A stretch of DNA of 64,000 nt, from the NCBI GenBank assembly GCA_027922465.2, contig BQMF02000164.1:496001-560000 (forward strand). Reading direction: 5' to 3'. This DNA comes from Turritopsis dohrnii. Taxonomy: Eukaryota > Cnidaria > Hydrozoa > Anthoathecata > Oceaniidae. Under the pieces are notes generated by a model, which saw only the letters and a program-made list of their open reading frames with translations, made no database searches and had not been told where the DNA came from. A program made the position numbers and the translations under genes. This document shows, piece after piece, positions 47,906-57,160 of the stretch (its first letter is position 1; every line of letters starts with the position of its first letter).

Positions 47906-48067
47906 CATTCATTCAATAAAGTGTGTAAACCCATGGTTGTACCTTAGGCAAATTTTCTTCTGGTTCATTCAATAAAGTGTTAACCCATGGTTGTACCTTA
48001 GGCAAATTTTCTTCCAGTTCATTCATTAAAGTGTGTAAACCCGGGGCTCCTTAGGCAAATTTTCTTC
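47906..48067. repeat. Tandem repeat, three copies of about 56 bp
   Basis: Unit: TTCATTCAATAAAGTGTGTAAACCCATGGTTGTACCTTAGGCAAATTTTCTTC, split here as TTCATTCAATAAAGTGTG and GTACCTTAGGCAAATTTTC landmarks; copies start at 47909, 47964 and 48018. It lies near the right end of the hAT. The AGGCAAATTT core also appears at the left end, so it is sub-terminal repeat material. Confidence 0.8.
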
Positions 48068-48754
48068 GCCTAGGTGAGCGTTAGGCACTAGTCTGTGTTG
48101 TCAATGTAACTATGAGAAGTCGTTTTCCGGGCAGAATCAATACCTATAAACTCAAGCTGTAAAAAACATTAATTTGTAACATCATGGCGCGCGCGCCGCG
48201 CCTCGCCGGAGAATAATCCTATTTGCGAAAAAGAAAGGATATCGGATTGATGCGGGAATCTCTTGATATTTTCGATTATTTTCTGATTATTGTAATACAA
48301 TACCTTTTTCAATTTGTGAAAAACATTATTTAACTGATTTTGGGTTAGGCATTTGCCTAAGTTGCCTAACCCTGGATCCGCCCCTGGGAATCGGGCTTTT
48401 TCTATAATTTATTATTATTATTCAAGAGGCTAGCCACATCAGCGAAACACAGTTTCCGTCTGCGCGAATGAAAGGAAATTGCTCTCCGGATCGGAACAGG
48501 TCAAAAATCGGTCCGTTCCAATCCAATTGAAATTATCCTGAGTGGAAATCAGGCTTTATTCAACTTTTCGTCACGGGGTTCAAACTGGGGAAGAAGGGAA
48601 ATTTGACACATTGTTATGTATATCAGGACATTTCACATATTATGTTTGTTTCAGGTGTAACATCAAAGTATGCGTCCAGCTCCAGAGTTCGCAATTGGCC
48701 GATGTGGCCATGAACAGAATAACTGATATGTTGATTACATTCCCCTAAGATTTA

Positions 48755-48927
48755 AAGGCCGGTTTTCAGTTCATTTGCTGTGGTCGTACGAATGAGCGAT
48801 CTGATTTTTGATTGGCTGACGAAATCTCATTCGTCTGGAAGTTCAAATCATTTCAACTACTGAGCGAATGAAAAAGCTGTTCGCTCAGTTGCGCGACCGC
48901 AGCGATTGAACTATGAAAACCGGCCTT
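48755..48927. mobile_element. Foldback MITE (AAGGCCGG...CCGGCCTT), 173 bp
   Basis: AAGGCCGGTTTTCAGTTCAT is mirrored by TTGAACTATGAAAACCGGCCTT; TA lies on both sides. An internal inner arm CTCATTCG/CGAATGA adds to the fold. It directly follows a 30-residue open segment (CNIKVCVQLQSSQLADVAMN, 48657 onward) that may be exon debris. Confidence 0.8.
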
Positions 48928-50390
48928 TAGGAGGACGAAAATGAAAATGAAAGGATAAATGAGTTTTTTTCTTGTGTAGTTAATTCCCGCATATGATTTC
49001 GCGAAAACTCTATGGTTCCCCTTGAGAAGATTTTGGAGCAGCACTGTTTGTCTGGTCCGTAATGTTACCCACATTGTGCAAGAATAAATTGATCGATTTT
49101 CACAGATTCTTCAAGATTATTTTAAAATTTAATCCATTTTGGGTTATGGCGAAATCTTATCCCGAATGATCAATACACGTTTTTTTTTTTTATTAGAACC
49201 CAGTTTATACGAACACTTAGGCTGAAATTCGGCAAAAAATTAAGAACATCGTAAGAACATGCCAAGTATCGAAGTTAAAAAATTAGAACATGAAATTGAG
49301 ACATAAATCATTTAAAAGATAAAATATTTTTACGTTTTCAAAGTAATCGGAAAAATGCGTACAAAAAGTTCCTACAGTAACACCACTTCTACACCATCAA
49401 ACCTTCACCTGGCGTGGAGAACTTTTCTCCTATTATAAATAGTGCTGTTAAAGGCGCAATCGTTTTCTTCAGATATTTGATTTCGTATTAAGAACGTCAA
49501 TAAGAACATTTGAGGCTCAAATTTACTGAAAAAATATGCACATCCAGGCTCAGCCAAAATTAAGGTGTTGTAATAAAAAAGACAAACGTGTAACGTTGCT
49601 AAGAAAAGCGATATTCGAATTTTTATATCTGTCATGGTTTCCCCTATTATACGTGAATATTTCAAATCGTAACAGCAAAATCGACATCGAATTATCGATC
49701 AAGGAATCGAAGTCAGAGGATTTGACTCTTTAAGATGAAACTCAATTCAAAATGTGATGCAGTAACTTGGAATTTATAATTATATACACTCCCTTTTTGG
49801 TAAAAAAAAAAAAAAAATATTTCACGGCAAACGTGTGTGCAATGCAGGTAGGGATTTCTGCATTCGATTCCGCGTTCGATTATGTTTTCCCATTGTTTAT
49901 CCTAACAAGGCAATCAAACAGGATAGGATTTTTTTTTTGAATATCGCACTTAATACAAGATGTTGTCAACGAGGACCTTATTGAAGAGTAAAATGTATGC
50001 CTTGGTGAAATTTAATTGGGATGATGAATCGGCCATATATTCCACCGTTATACCATTGAGGGAGATGTAGAGAGGTGGGCAAGGGTTGCGTTGTGCAATA
50101 ATTCAAAGGAAAGGACCATGCGGTAAAAATACTTGCAATGGCAGGTAAATCATAAATCTATAAAATATTATATGTACAAAGAACTAGATAACTGAACAAT
50201 GAACCAAAATGTTGTAAATACAACGAACGAATTAAATGATTGAGAATCGAACCAATCCAGAAAAAGGAAAGCGTCTGAGTATAAAGCAGGTATTGGTTAA
50301 GTTCCATTCACATCATTCTTTTAATTGTTGACAGACTAAAATAAGTAAAGATTTGTATCTTCAGGCGAGCTCCATCGATGAAAATGCTGC

Positions 50391-50446
50391 GAAAAAAAAC
50401 GAAAACGACATCTACAATTTTGTGGATGTCGTTTTCGTTTTTTTTC
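50391..50446. repeat. Perfect 22-bp hairpin with 12-nt loop
   Basis: GAAAAAAAACGAAAACGACATC (50391..50412) and its exact complement (50425..50446) surround a tacaattttgtg loop. The perfect pairing suggests recent origin or constraint. It lies about 90 bp before the first BEN-gene exon. Confidence 0.9.
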
Positions 50447-51225
50447 ATTTTTAAATGATATGATATTGCAATCTAAAGCTTGATGAAACATCGAGATCTC
50501 ATTGATTGGTATGAATGTTTACGTTTTAATTTTAGTCAAATAATCATGACGATATCAAAGAAATTGGTGAAGATGTGGATGGCTCTGATGCACTTGTAAG
50601 TGAACTAAAGAAACAAGAAAACAAACTAAACAGCCCAAGACAAAACTTCTGTGAGAATTGAATACCTTTAACAAATAATTATTACCTCATTGATTTTTAT
50701 TACACTTTAAGTGCCTTGTGGTAGAAAATAATGACCCCTTAGAATTTTTTTTTTTTAACCCCCGTGGTTTACGCTTATGGCTTATTTTAATGAAGTTGTC
50801 CTAGTTTAATGAATTTTTCTACTCAGAATTCTACAAACATTCAACTTGCAGCGGGGCATTTTGCAGACCTAAACAGTACGGCTGTATCTGAACATGTATG
50901 TATCCTATAAACTAGTTATAATTTGAGAAAGATTTATTTATATAAGCCATGCATGTTATTAAGCTGGTACATGAATAAATGAAACAGATGTCACGATTTT
51001 TTTTATAAGAACCAGTAAAACATGACCTGAGGCTGGCTGTTTGGTAATGACCCGATATGAGTATGCACCCTAACAAAAGAAACCTCTAAACCATTGCCAG
51101 TGAGAGAATTCACGTCATTATTTTTTCTTATTTTTTTGGCTAAAACTGGGGCTTGTGTTCTTACAAAATTAGTCTTATAAAAAAAGCGTGTAGTGAAATC
51201 GGTTCTATTATTATACATACACATG

Positions 51226-51370
51226 AGATAAACGTATGGATACATAGACGTATGGATGGATAAACGTACGGGTATATAGACGTATGGACATGTAGACGTA
51301 TGGATATATAGACGTACGGGTATAATAGACGTATGGGCATGGTAGACGTACGGATATATAGACGTATGTC
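51226..51370. repeat. Minisatellite, about 16-bp unit (TAGACGTATGGATATA)
   Basis: Eight to nine units with variants ACGTACGGGTATA and ACGTATGGGCATG run back to back; a stray unit recurs at 52076. The minus-strand translation is a repetitive Tyr/Pro/Val peptide, which is not a real gene. Confidence 0.85.
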
Positions 51371-51371
51371 C

Positions 51372-52075
51372 TCTTGTTATAGAGGACACTTTTTCCAGGA
51401 ACCGGTCAAACTCTTATATAGCGGACGTTTTATAGCGGGCACTTGTTATAGCAGACACTGTATTTTGGAACCGCGTGAAAATTTCCATAGAAAATTACCT
51501 GTTTATAGCAGACACCCCCAATTTTGAAGAAAATTAAAAACACAAATGAATTACTACAAAATTCCACATCTAATGATAAACTTTCAACGTAGTTATTTAA
51601 TACATTTGCCTCAACTTTAGATACGTTAGCATCAATATTTTTGTCAAGCGATTGATAGCCTTTTTGAGCCATGTTTCGACTCGTTTGTCACCATAAAAGA
51701 TGTAATCAACATGGATTTCAAGTTCAAGACCCCTTCCTCTATTCATTCTTTTACCTGTGACAGCAACACGAATGCGATGATTTTCATATTGAAGAAACTT
51801 AAATACCAGTTCACTCTAATAGAGTGGAACATGTGCAACAGTTTTTTTTTGAAAGACAATCATCGAAAACTATTGCAACTGCGTGTTGATCACACTCATT
51901 GCTTTCTTCTGGTTCACAAACCAGCGAATCATCTCATTAATAAAACTGCAATACGGCCATATTATAACGTAAAGACAAGGTTATCTTTAAGTTTTCAAGT
52001 GTCTTTTCTCTGAAAATCCTCCGAACCTCTATGTAGCGGACACTTTTGCTAGGAACTGCAGGTTTTACTGTATAT
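51372..52075. mobile_element. pogo/Tigger-like element relic
   Basis: The right end, read inward on the minus strand, begins ACAGTAAAACCTGCAGTTCC with AAAGTGTCCGCTACATAGAG. The left side has TATAGAGGACACTTTTTCCA and TATATAGCGGACG. 'CAGTAxAACCTC...TATAGCGGACA' termini are common in pogo/Tigger-type elements. The interior has no recognisable transposase. It splits the BEN pseudogene between exons 2 and 3. Confidence 0.5.
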
Positions 52076-53899
52076 AAACGTATGGATTCATTATATATAT
52101 ATCATATTCTTATTATTACAGTTAAATGCAATTCAAACTTAAACTTTCTGATTTCTGCATTACTTTCCAGCATAATTTCAAAAAACAGGGGAAATTAAAA
52201 AAGATTTTCACTATCCTTCCTTTCAGATGAAAAGAATTGATTCGATCACTTCCTCTACGAGGAGTATTTACGCAACCTTGACGCTGACGTAAAAAAAACC
52301 GGAACATACTCAATTGAAGAATCGAAGAGCTCATTAAAAAAACGAGAGAGGATCAGAAATAGCAGTTTGATGAGCTGAACAGTAAACTACAGCAGATGTC
52401 AGGTGTACTTGGTACTGTTATCAAGTCCCTGAATGTTCTTTCATCAAGTGACCGTGTGACAGATGTTGACGTGTTTGAATTGCCCCCACCCCCATCACCT
52501 TCATTGCCATCACCACCACCACCACCATCTGATATGTTCCTACAGACATCAGATCAACCGGTATTCACCACACCACCACTGCCCCCTTAATAGCCACTCC
52601 TTTGCCAACTGCACAAAGTTCTGGCTACTCGTTGCCTGGTGGAGCTGCAAGTGCCAGTGCAAATGCACCTAGAGAAGAAGACAACAACATGTTTATTGAA
52701 TACGTGTTTAAACTAGTAATTGTTTCTTTTACGAAGGAGGAATTACAATGCTCAAACCTGAAAGGCAATCATGGATGCCCCAAGTTGGATCCAGAACGCA
52801 TCTGAATGATAAAATCGAACGCCTTTGCAACATTTAACGTTAATGACGAAGACTGGGTGAGAAGTATGCAGAAAATCACTATGAAACTGAAAAATTATAA
52901 GAGTAAAATCACAAAATTGAAATAGTTGCTTCCAGATTTCAAGAGTTAATTTGTTATAATACATTGTTGTTTACACTTACATTTTATCGATTTTCCTGTG
53001 TAATGGGAAATAGTGAGCTAGCTAGCACTTGGTTTCCTGAAGACATATATCACTACAGATGGAGAGGTATGATAAAAAAACTAAACCAATCGAGTTAAAA
53101 GCTATAACTGAGTCACAAAAAATATAGCAACATTGCATGTTTTCCATACTTACATTGACTTCGCTATCCATTTTGGAAATTGACCTGTTTTGTTTTCATC
53201 TAAAAAAAAGTTAAAATACAACTTCAAAGAGATATATGAACAACGGTTCATGTATCCCTTTTAAATAATAAGTCGACTTACCTTGTTTTATCTAACATAT
53301 ATTTGATGGTTGTACTCATTGTTACGGAACTAGAAAAAGGAAAAAGTTGCATTCAATGAGTGCAGTCATCTTTTCGTGGCCTCGTGGTCGTAACCTTCCA
53401 CATTAAATAGTGATAAATTATAGAATACAGAACAAATTTGCAAAATTCCAGCCGAGAAGGATTCTCATTGGTTTAAACAGGCGTTGATTTTTAAAATATG
53501 TAAATGAAAGTCAAATCGGTATTTACCGCGACATCAACAGCCGGATTTGTTTATAAGTTCCCTGAAAAAAACTGAGATTGAACAAACGTTCTGCGGAATT
53601 TTTTTTATCCATTCTAAAAAACTTAACATGGTTAGCATTAGTACAAAAACCAATAATGCGTGGTTTGATGCTTCTGTGTTGTTATGATACATAGAATCCA
53701 TGATGCTGAAAATAATCTTTTTTACGAATCATTTTTGTTCTTATAATTATCAACACATCAGACTTACAAATCGATTTTCGAAATCGCTTTTCCGATTCTA
53801 ATGAATCACTTTTCCGATTCCATAGAATTTATTTCGAAATCGCTTTTTCGCTTGTTATCCTTCCCCATAAACCGTGTAAACATGTATCTTTCACTCAAG

Positions 53900-55139
53900 G
53901 AATACTAATGAAGAAATCACCTTGTGATCTCAAAAATTGCAAAAATGTATGTACGCATTTTCTCAAACAGAAACACCTTTTCATCAGCCATTACTTAAAG
54001 CTTACCTCCCGTGAAAAAATATTTTATGTTAGAATAACGTATATTTACATATAATTTAGGAATATTGCATAAAAGTTCTTCGTATATCTGTTATCTGTAA
54101 TTCAAAAGTCTAGAAATTGGCTCAACATGAAGCTTCGATAGGCCGCCATATTGATTTCCCGATGAAAATCAAAATTCATAATGGCCAGCAGTTTGACGTC
54201 ATGAGGTTGCTCATCGCACATGAAAACATTGAGAAATGAAAGTAAACACAGCAGAAAAATGTTTCTCAGAGATCTAAGATCGGTATATTATGTTGCTTTA
54301 TGCTTCAACTACCCCCGTCGATAATTTTGTTTGCAGTAAACAATGCGTACAAATGAAAAAGCATTAAAAGAAGGAGAAAATAAAATTACTTGAAGCAGAA
54401 CTGATAACAGAACTATTAACAACGAAGCTAATAACAACTATAAAATAATTAATGAAAAAGTGTAAGTTTTCAATTCAAGCCTCTTACAAATTAAAAGATA
54501 AATCGACTACTGATTTAAATTCTTTGGGAAAGTTTTCACAAGGAATGTACGATGACATCGTTGTATAATACTTATATTATTACGCTGTTCGTACGACCCA
54601 CCGATCCCAAGATGTTATACAATCGTCGATGTGGAGAAGCGCACATAAATATTCTCCAAGGTGTTGTTGCATTTCGTTACCATGCCAACATAAAAGGAGT
54701 GCATAAAATCATTTTGCTATCATAAGTTAGGAATTTTGAATTGAGGAGAGTTGCAAAATCTGTGTCTGCATATATTTAGTTGTTGCCTCCTATATTAGAA
54801 AATTTGTATGGATTTCATTACTCCTTAAAGGCCTACTGGAAGCTTAAAGAAATAGTGTCTTTATTTTACATTTGTGTTCTGAAGATATTTGAGAAAAAAT
54901 TCAAAGTAAATGCTTAATATAAAATAGAATTGTGCACAGTGTTCACGTGGCTTGGTTTGCGGAGACCTCGCTTTTTCTAACGAAACCTCATAAAAATTAA
55001 CTTGTGTTCCAATATGAGAAATTGTCAGCCTGATTTATGGAGTCGTCATTCTGTGACCGACAAAAATGAAATGTCATCCTTCCTTTATAAATACTAAATA
55101 ATGGTTAGCAGGGTGTGTGGATGTCAAAATTTCTACTTT
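53900..55139. other. Gene-free AT-rich stretch after element C
   Basis: No exons or element ends are identified. Near 54549..54636 'tacgatgacatcgttgtataata' and 'tgttatacaatcgtcgatgtgg' form an imperfect inverted pair that may be another small MITE. Confidence 0.4.
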
Positions 55140-55455
55140 GGCGCCGTAGTATAGTGGTTATCACTCTCGTAATTCATGTGAGAGGTCGGGGTTCAATTGC
55201 CCTTGGCGGCGATTCACCATGCGCAAGTGAATGTACCATAGCGCCGGGTCGACCCATGCCATATGAGGGAAATTGGGTAGATGATACATCGGGTGTTGCA
55301 GGAGGCCATCCAGAAGAGCACAGGCCCTTGATTGGGTTTGTGTCACTCACGAGAGTGTCAAATACTTCGGAGCCGTGGCCCCTCCTGGAAAGCAGATGCA
55401 ATAGCAACTGAGTGAGGCTAGCCACGTAAAACAATACCAAATAAATAATAAATAA
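55140..55455 (+). mobile_element. tRNA-derived SINE
   Basis: The head (55140..55211) is tRNA-like: GGCGCCGTAGTATAGTGGTT contains an A box, and GGTCGGGGTTCAATTGCCC contains a B box. A 5-bp anticodon-type stem (CTCTC/GAGAG) lies between them, and it resembles tRNA-Asp most. A body of about 200 bp without coding sense follows, with TGAGGCTAGCCACGTAAAAC near the end, then a CAAATAAATAATAAATAACC tail. The loop between the stem arms is too long for a working tRNA, so it is a SINE rather than a tRNA gene. No target duplication was found. Confidence 0.8.
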
Positions 55456-55459
55456 CCAC

Positions 55460-57110
55460 TAACCACTATATACATCTACCATTATGAATTACAAACTTGA
55501 CCCCTAATCTTGATCCACTCTTCATAGTTTTTGATGAAACACCGCATTATTTTTAATTGTAGTTTTCAACAAGAGAGTATCAAATCTATGATAAAAAGGA
55601 CCGGTTTACAGATGCAAATTTAGAGATGCAAAACCGGGAGTATCACCATATAGCGCCTTTCCTGTAGAGATACACATGAAAAGAAATACAAAATATAAAC
55701 GTATTCTAACCAGTGGTTTTTAAGAATATACTGTATTAAAACACCCTTGTGTTACTATTGTCCATGAAAATTACATTTTCGTTGTGGTTTGATATTATGG
55801 AGACTAAAGTATGTGTGGCTTGACATTATGGAGATAGAGCATGAAATCCTTACCAAATTCCAAACTTCCTCAATTTTCATGGAAATTCGCACAAAAATGC
55901 AGGATATATAACTGCAGGATATATAGTTGAAGGATATATAGTTGCAGGATATATAGTTGTAGGAGATGTAGTTGCAGTTGAAGATGCCAGCTTTCAGGTC
56001 CGGATTTTTTAACACTCAGGATTCTTTTATATGACGGATGAAACAAAAGCTGTTCAACCTATTCAAACTAACGCTGTTCTGCAGCATTCATTGCAATGTG
56101 TTGGTACTCCGTCGTGTGTAGATTTCCCCCATTTTGTCCTGTAGTCTAGCAATTTCAAATCATCTTGAAGGAGAGCCTTCAAACTGGCCGTGACATAACG
56201 GTGTTAAATAGAAACATTCATTCCATGCCTGAAAAATTATTCTAGTCTGTAATTTCCATTATTTTTAGTTTATGAATTTTATATAAAGCTCTTTAATTTT
56301 GAACCATGAGAGACGTGACCATGGGGTACAGTATGCCCTCGAAAGTTTGTTTTAAAAAGAAATACTTGTATTTAACTTTTGTTTCCAGCAGTTGTCAGAT
56401 GTGACAAAAATTTGGCAATTAGGTCCAAATTTTGTAGTTCTCCAATTTTCACAAAGAAAATCGCATAAACAACAACTGGAAGGTGCATATTCTAAGTGTA
56501 AACATTTGTTGTAGGTGGAATGCTGACCAAATTTCATGTTAAAGTAGTTATATCGTGCATGTTAAGGTATCTGCTTTAACGTTTTGTTTCACGTGGCACT
56601 TGCTATAACCAATGGAGACAAGTCTTTAAAGTACATGTGCTTCTCTTTCTCCTCTTATCACTCCAAATTATGAGTGATTGCGTGCAACCTTCACATGAAA
56701 TTGCAACTAAATTCTGGTCAAAAGTCTGGTCAAATGTGGACCAAAATTTGAAAGTTCAACAATTTTCATAAAAATTTACACATACACGCTTTTATTATAA
56801 GAAAACGTTTCAAATTACCCCTAAATGCTAAGAAAACGTTAAAGAAATCCCAAGCCTCAAATTTTCATTCAAGACAAAGATTGTTTTTTTACAGTCATGT
56901 AGTCATAGATAAATGAAGACATTTGTATCACCATAGATAAGGGATGTCATAAAAGGTTTTTTCGAAATGATTTTATCAACAAAATGCAATTGGCTAAGGA
57001 AATTGAGCGTTCGCTCGATAAACGTTTTCTTATAAAAGAAAGACGTGTAGCGCAATGAACAGGTTCTGATTTCGTACGCACAATTTGAAATTTCTGGACA
57101 TAAACCGTTC
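55460..57110. other. Gene-free stretch downstream of the kinase-ApoL gene
   Basis: Includes a 15-bp tandem repeat (GCAGGATATATAGTT, about five copies, 55898..55980). Paragraph-like repeated phrases such as 'caattttcacaaagaaaatcgcat' and 'gaccaaatttcatg' (56445, 56523, 56757) suggest an old dispersed repeat. No exon is seen. Confidence 0.45.
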
Positions 57111-57121
57111 TTTTAGAATGT

Positions 57122-57127
57122 TTTATT
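57122..57127 (-). promoter_or_regulatory. Probable poly(A) signal of the kinase-ApoL gene
   Basis: AATAAA on the minus strand, about 35 nt after the stop codon at 57161..57163. Confidence 0.6.
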
Positions 57128-57160
57128 AAAACATAAACGTAGATGTGTTCTGTCTGGGCA

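Larger units (their letters stand above)
45754..48386. mobile_element. hAT element, 2.6 kb, GGAATC duplication, nested
   Basis: CAGGGGCGGATCTAGGATTTT at the left and the complement of CAGGGGCGGATCCAGGGTTAGG at the right are typical animal hAT termini. GGAATC is repeated at 45748..45753 and 48387..48392. The interior has no long transposase frame; ORFs such as 46537..46809 (minus) have no recognised motif. It contains a mini-hAT and a three-copy tandem repeat. Confidence 0.85.
45566..48555. mobile_element. TIR element with TTA duplication, 3.0 kb, nested in element C
   Basis: AGCCTGATTTCCACTCAGGA continuing TAATTTCAATTGGATCGGAA is mirrored at 48490..48555. TTA lies at 45563..45565 and 48556..48558, as expected for PIF/Harbinger-type insertion. 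Nearly its entire interior is the hAT element 45754..48386; its own sequence is only about 360 bp, so it is a MITE. Confidence 0.85.
50536..52925 (+). pseudogene. Coiled-coil plus BEN-domain gene, three visible exons, degraded
   Basis: Exons 50536-50595 (SNNHDDIKEIGEDVDGSDAL) and 50827-50895 (NSTNIQLAAGHFADLNSTAV) have AG/GT borders and phase 0. The third region (52227..52925) opens after 'ctttcag' but has stops and a frame change: FDHFLYEEYLRNLDADVKKT, then IEELIKKTREDQK, FDELNSKLQQMSGVLGTVIK (a coiled coil) and a Pro-rich stretch. Next comes FTKEELQCSNLKGNHGCPKL and, after a stop, FATFNVNDEDWVRSMQKIT, which fits the C-terminal half of a BEN domain. BEN domains bind DNA or chromatin. Whether this is a trapped host gene or element C's own cargo is open. 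Confidence 0.55.
44283..53878. mobile_element. TIR element C, 9.6 kb, containing nested insertions
   Basis: The left end is GTGACGGTTTATGGGAAAAGG, ATAACAAGCGAAAAAGCGATT. The right end read inward is TACACGGTTTATGGGGAAGG, ATAACAAGCGAAAAAGCGATT. Both are followed by (AGCGATT)n-like arrays and a shared TTTTCCGATTC(C/T)AATGAATCACTTT block. An 18-bp near-identical direct repeat (tgtaYctttcactcaaRg) lies at 44266..44283 and 53883..53900. Removing nested elements leaves about 6.6 kb, with a BEN pseudogene as the only recognisable coding content. It starts about 255 bp after the C2 gene's stop. Confidence 0.7.

Noticed and set aside
51003..51389. 128-residue ORF on the minus strand
   Set aside because: It is a translation of the TAGACGTATGGATATA minisatellite; its Tyr/Pro/Val repetition only mirrors the DNA repeat.
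52463..52672. His/Pro-rich ORF in the second frame of the BEN region
   Set aside because: It is the shifted reading of the CCACCACCA tract that encodes the Pro-rich linker in the credible frame.
55140..55211. Functional tRNA-Asp gene
   Set aside because: The anticodon arm has an 11-nt loop, the acceptor arms pair poorly and a SINE body follows directly, so it is a tRNA-derived SINE head.
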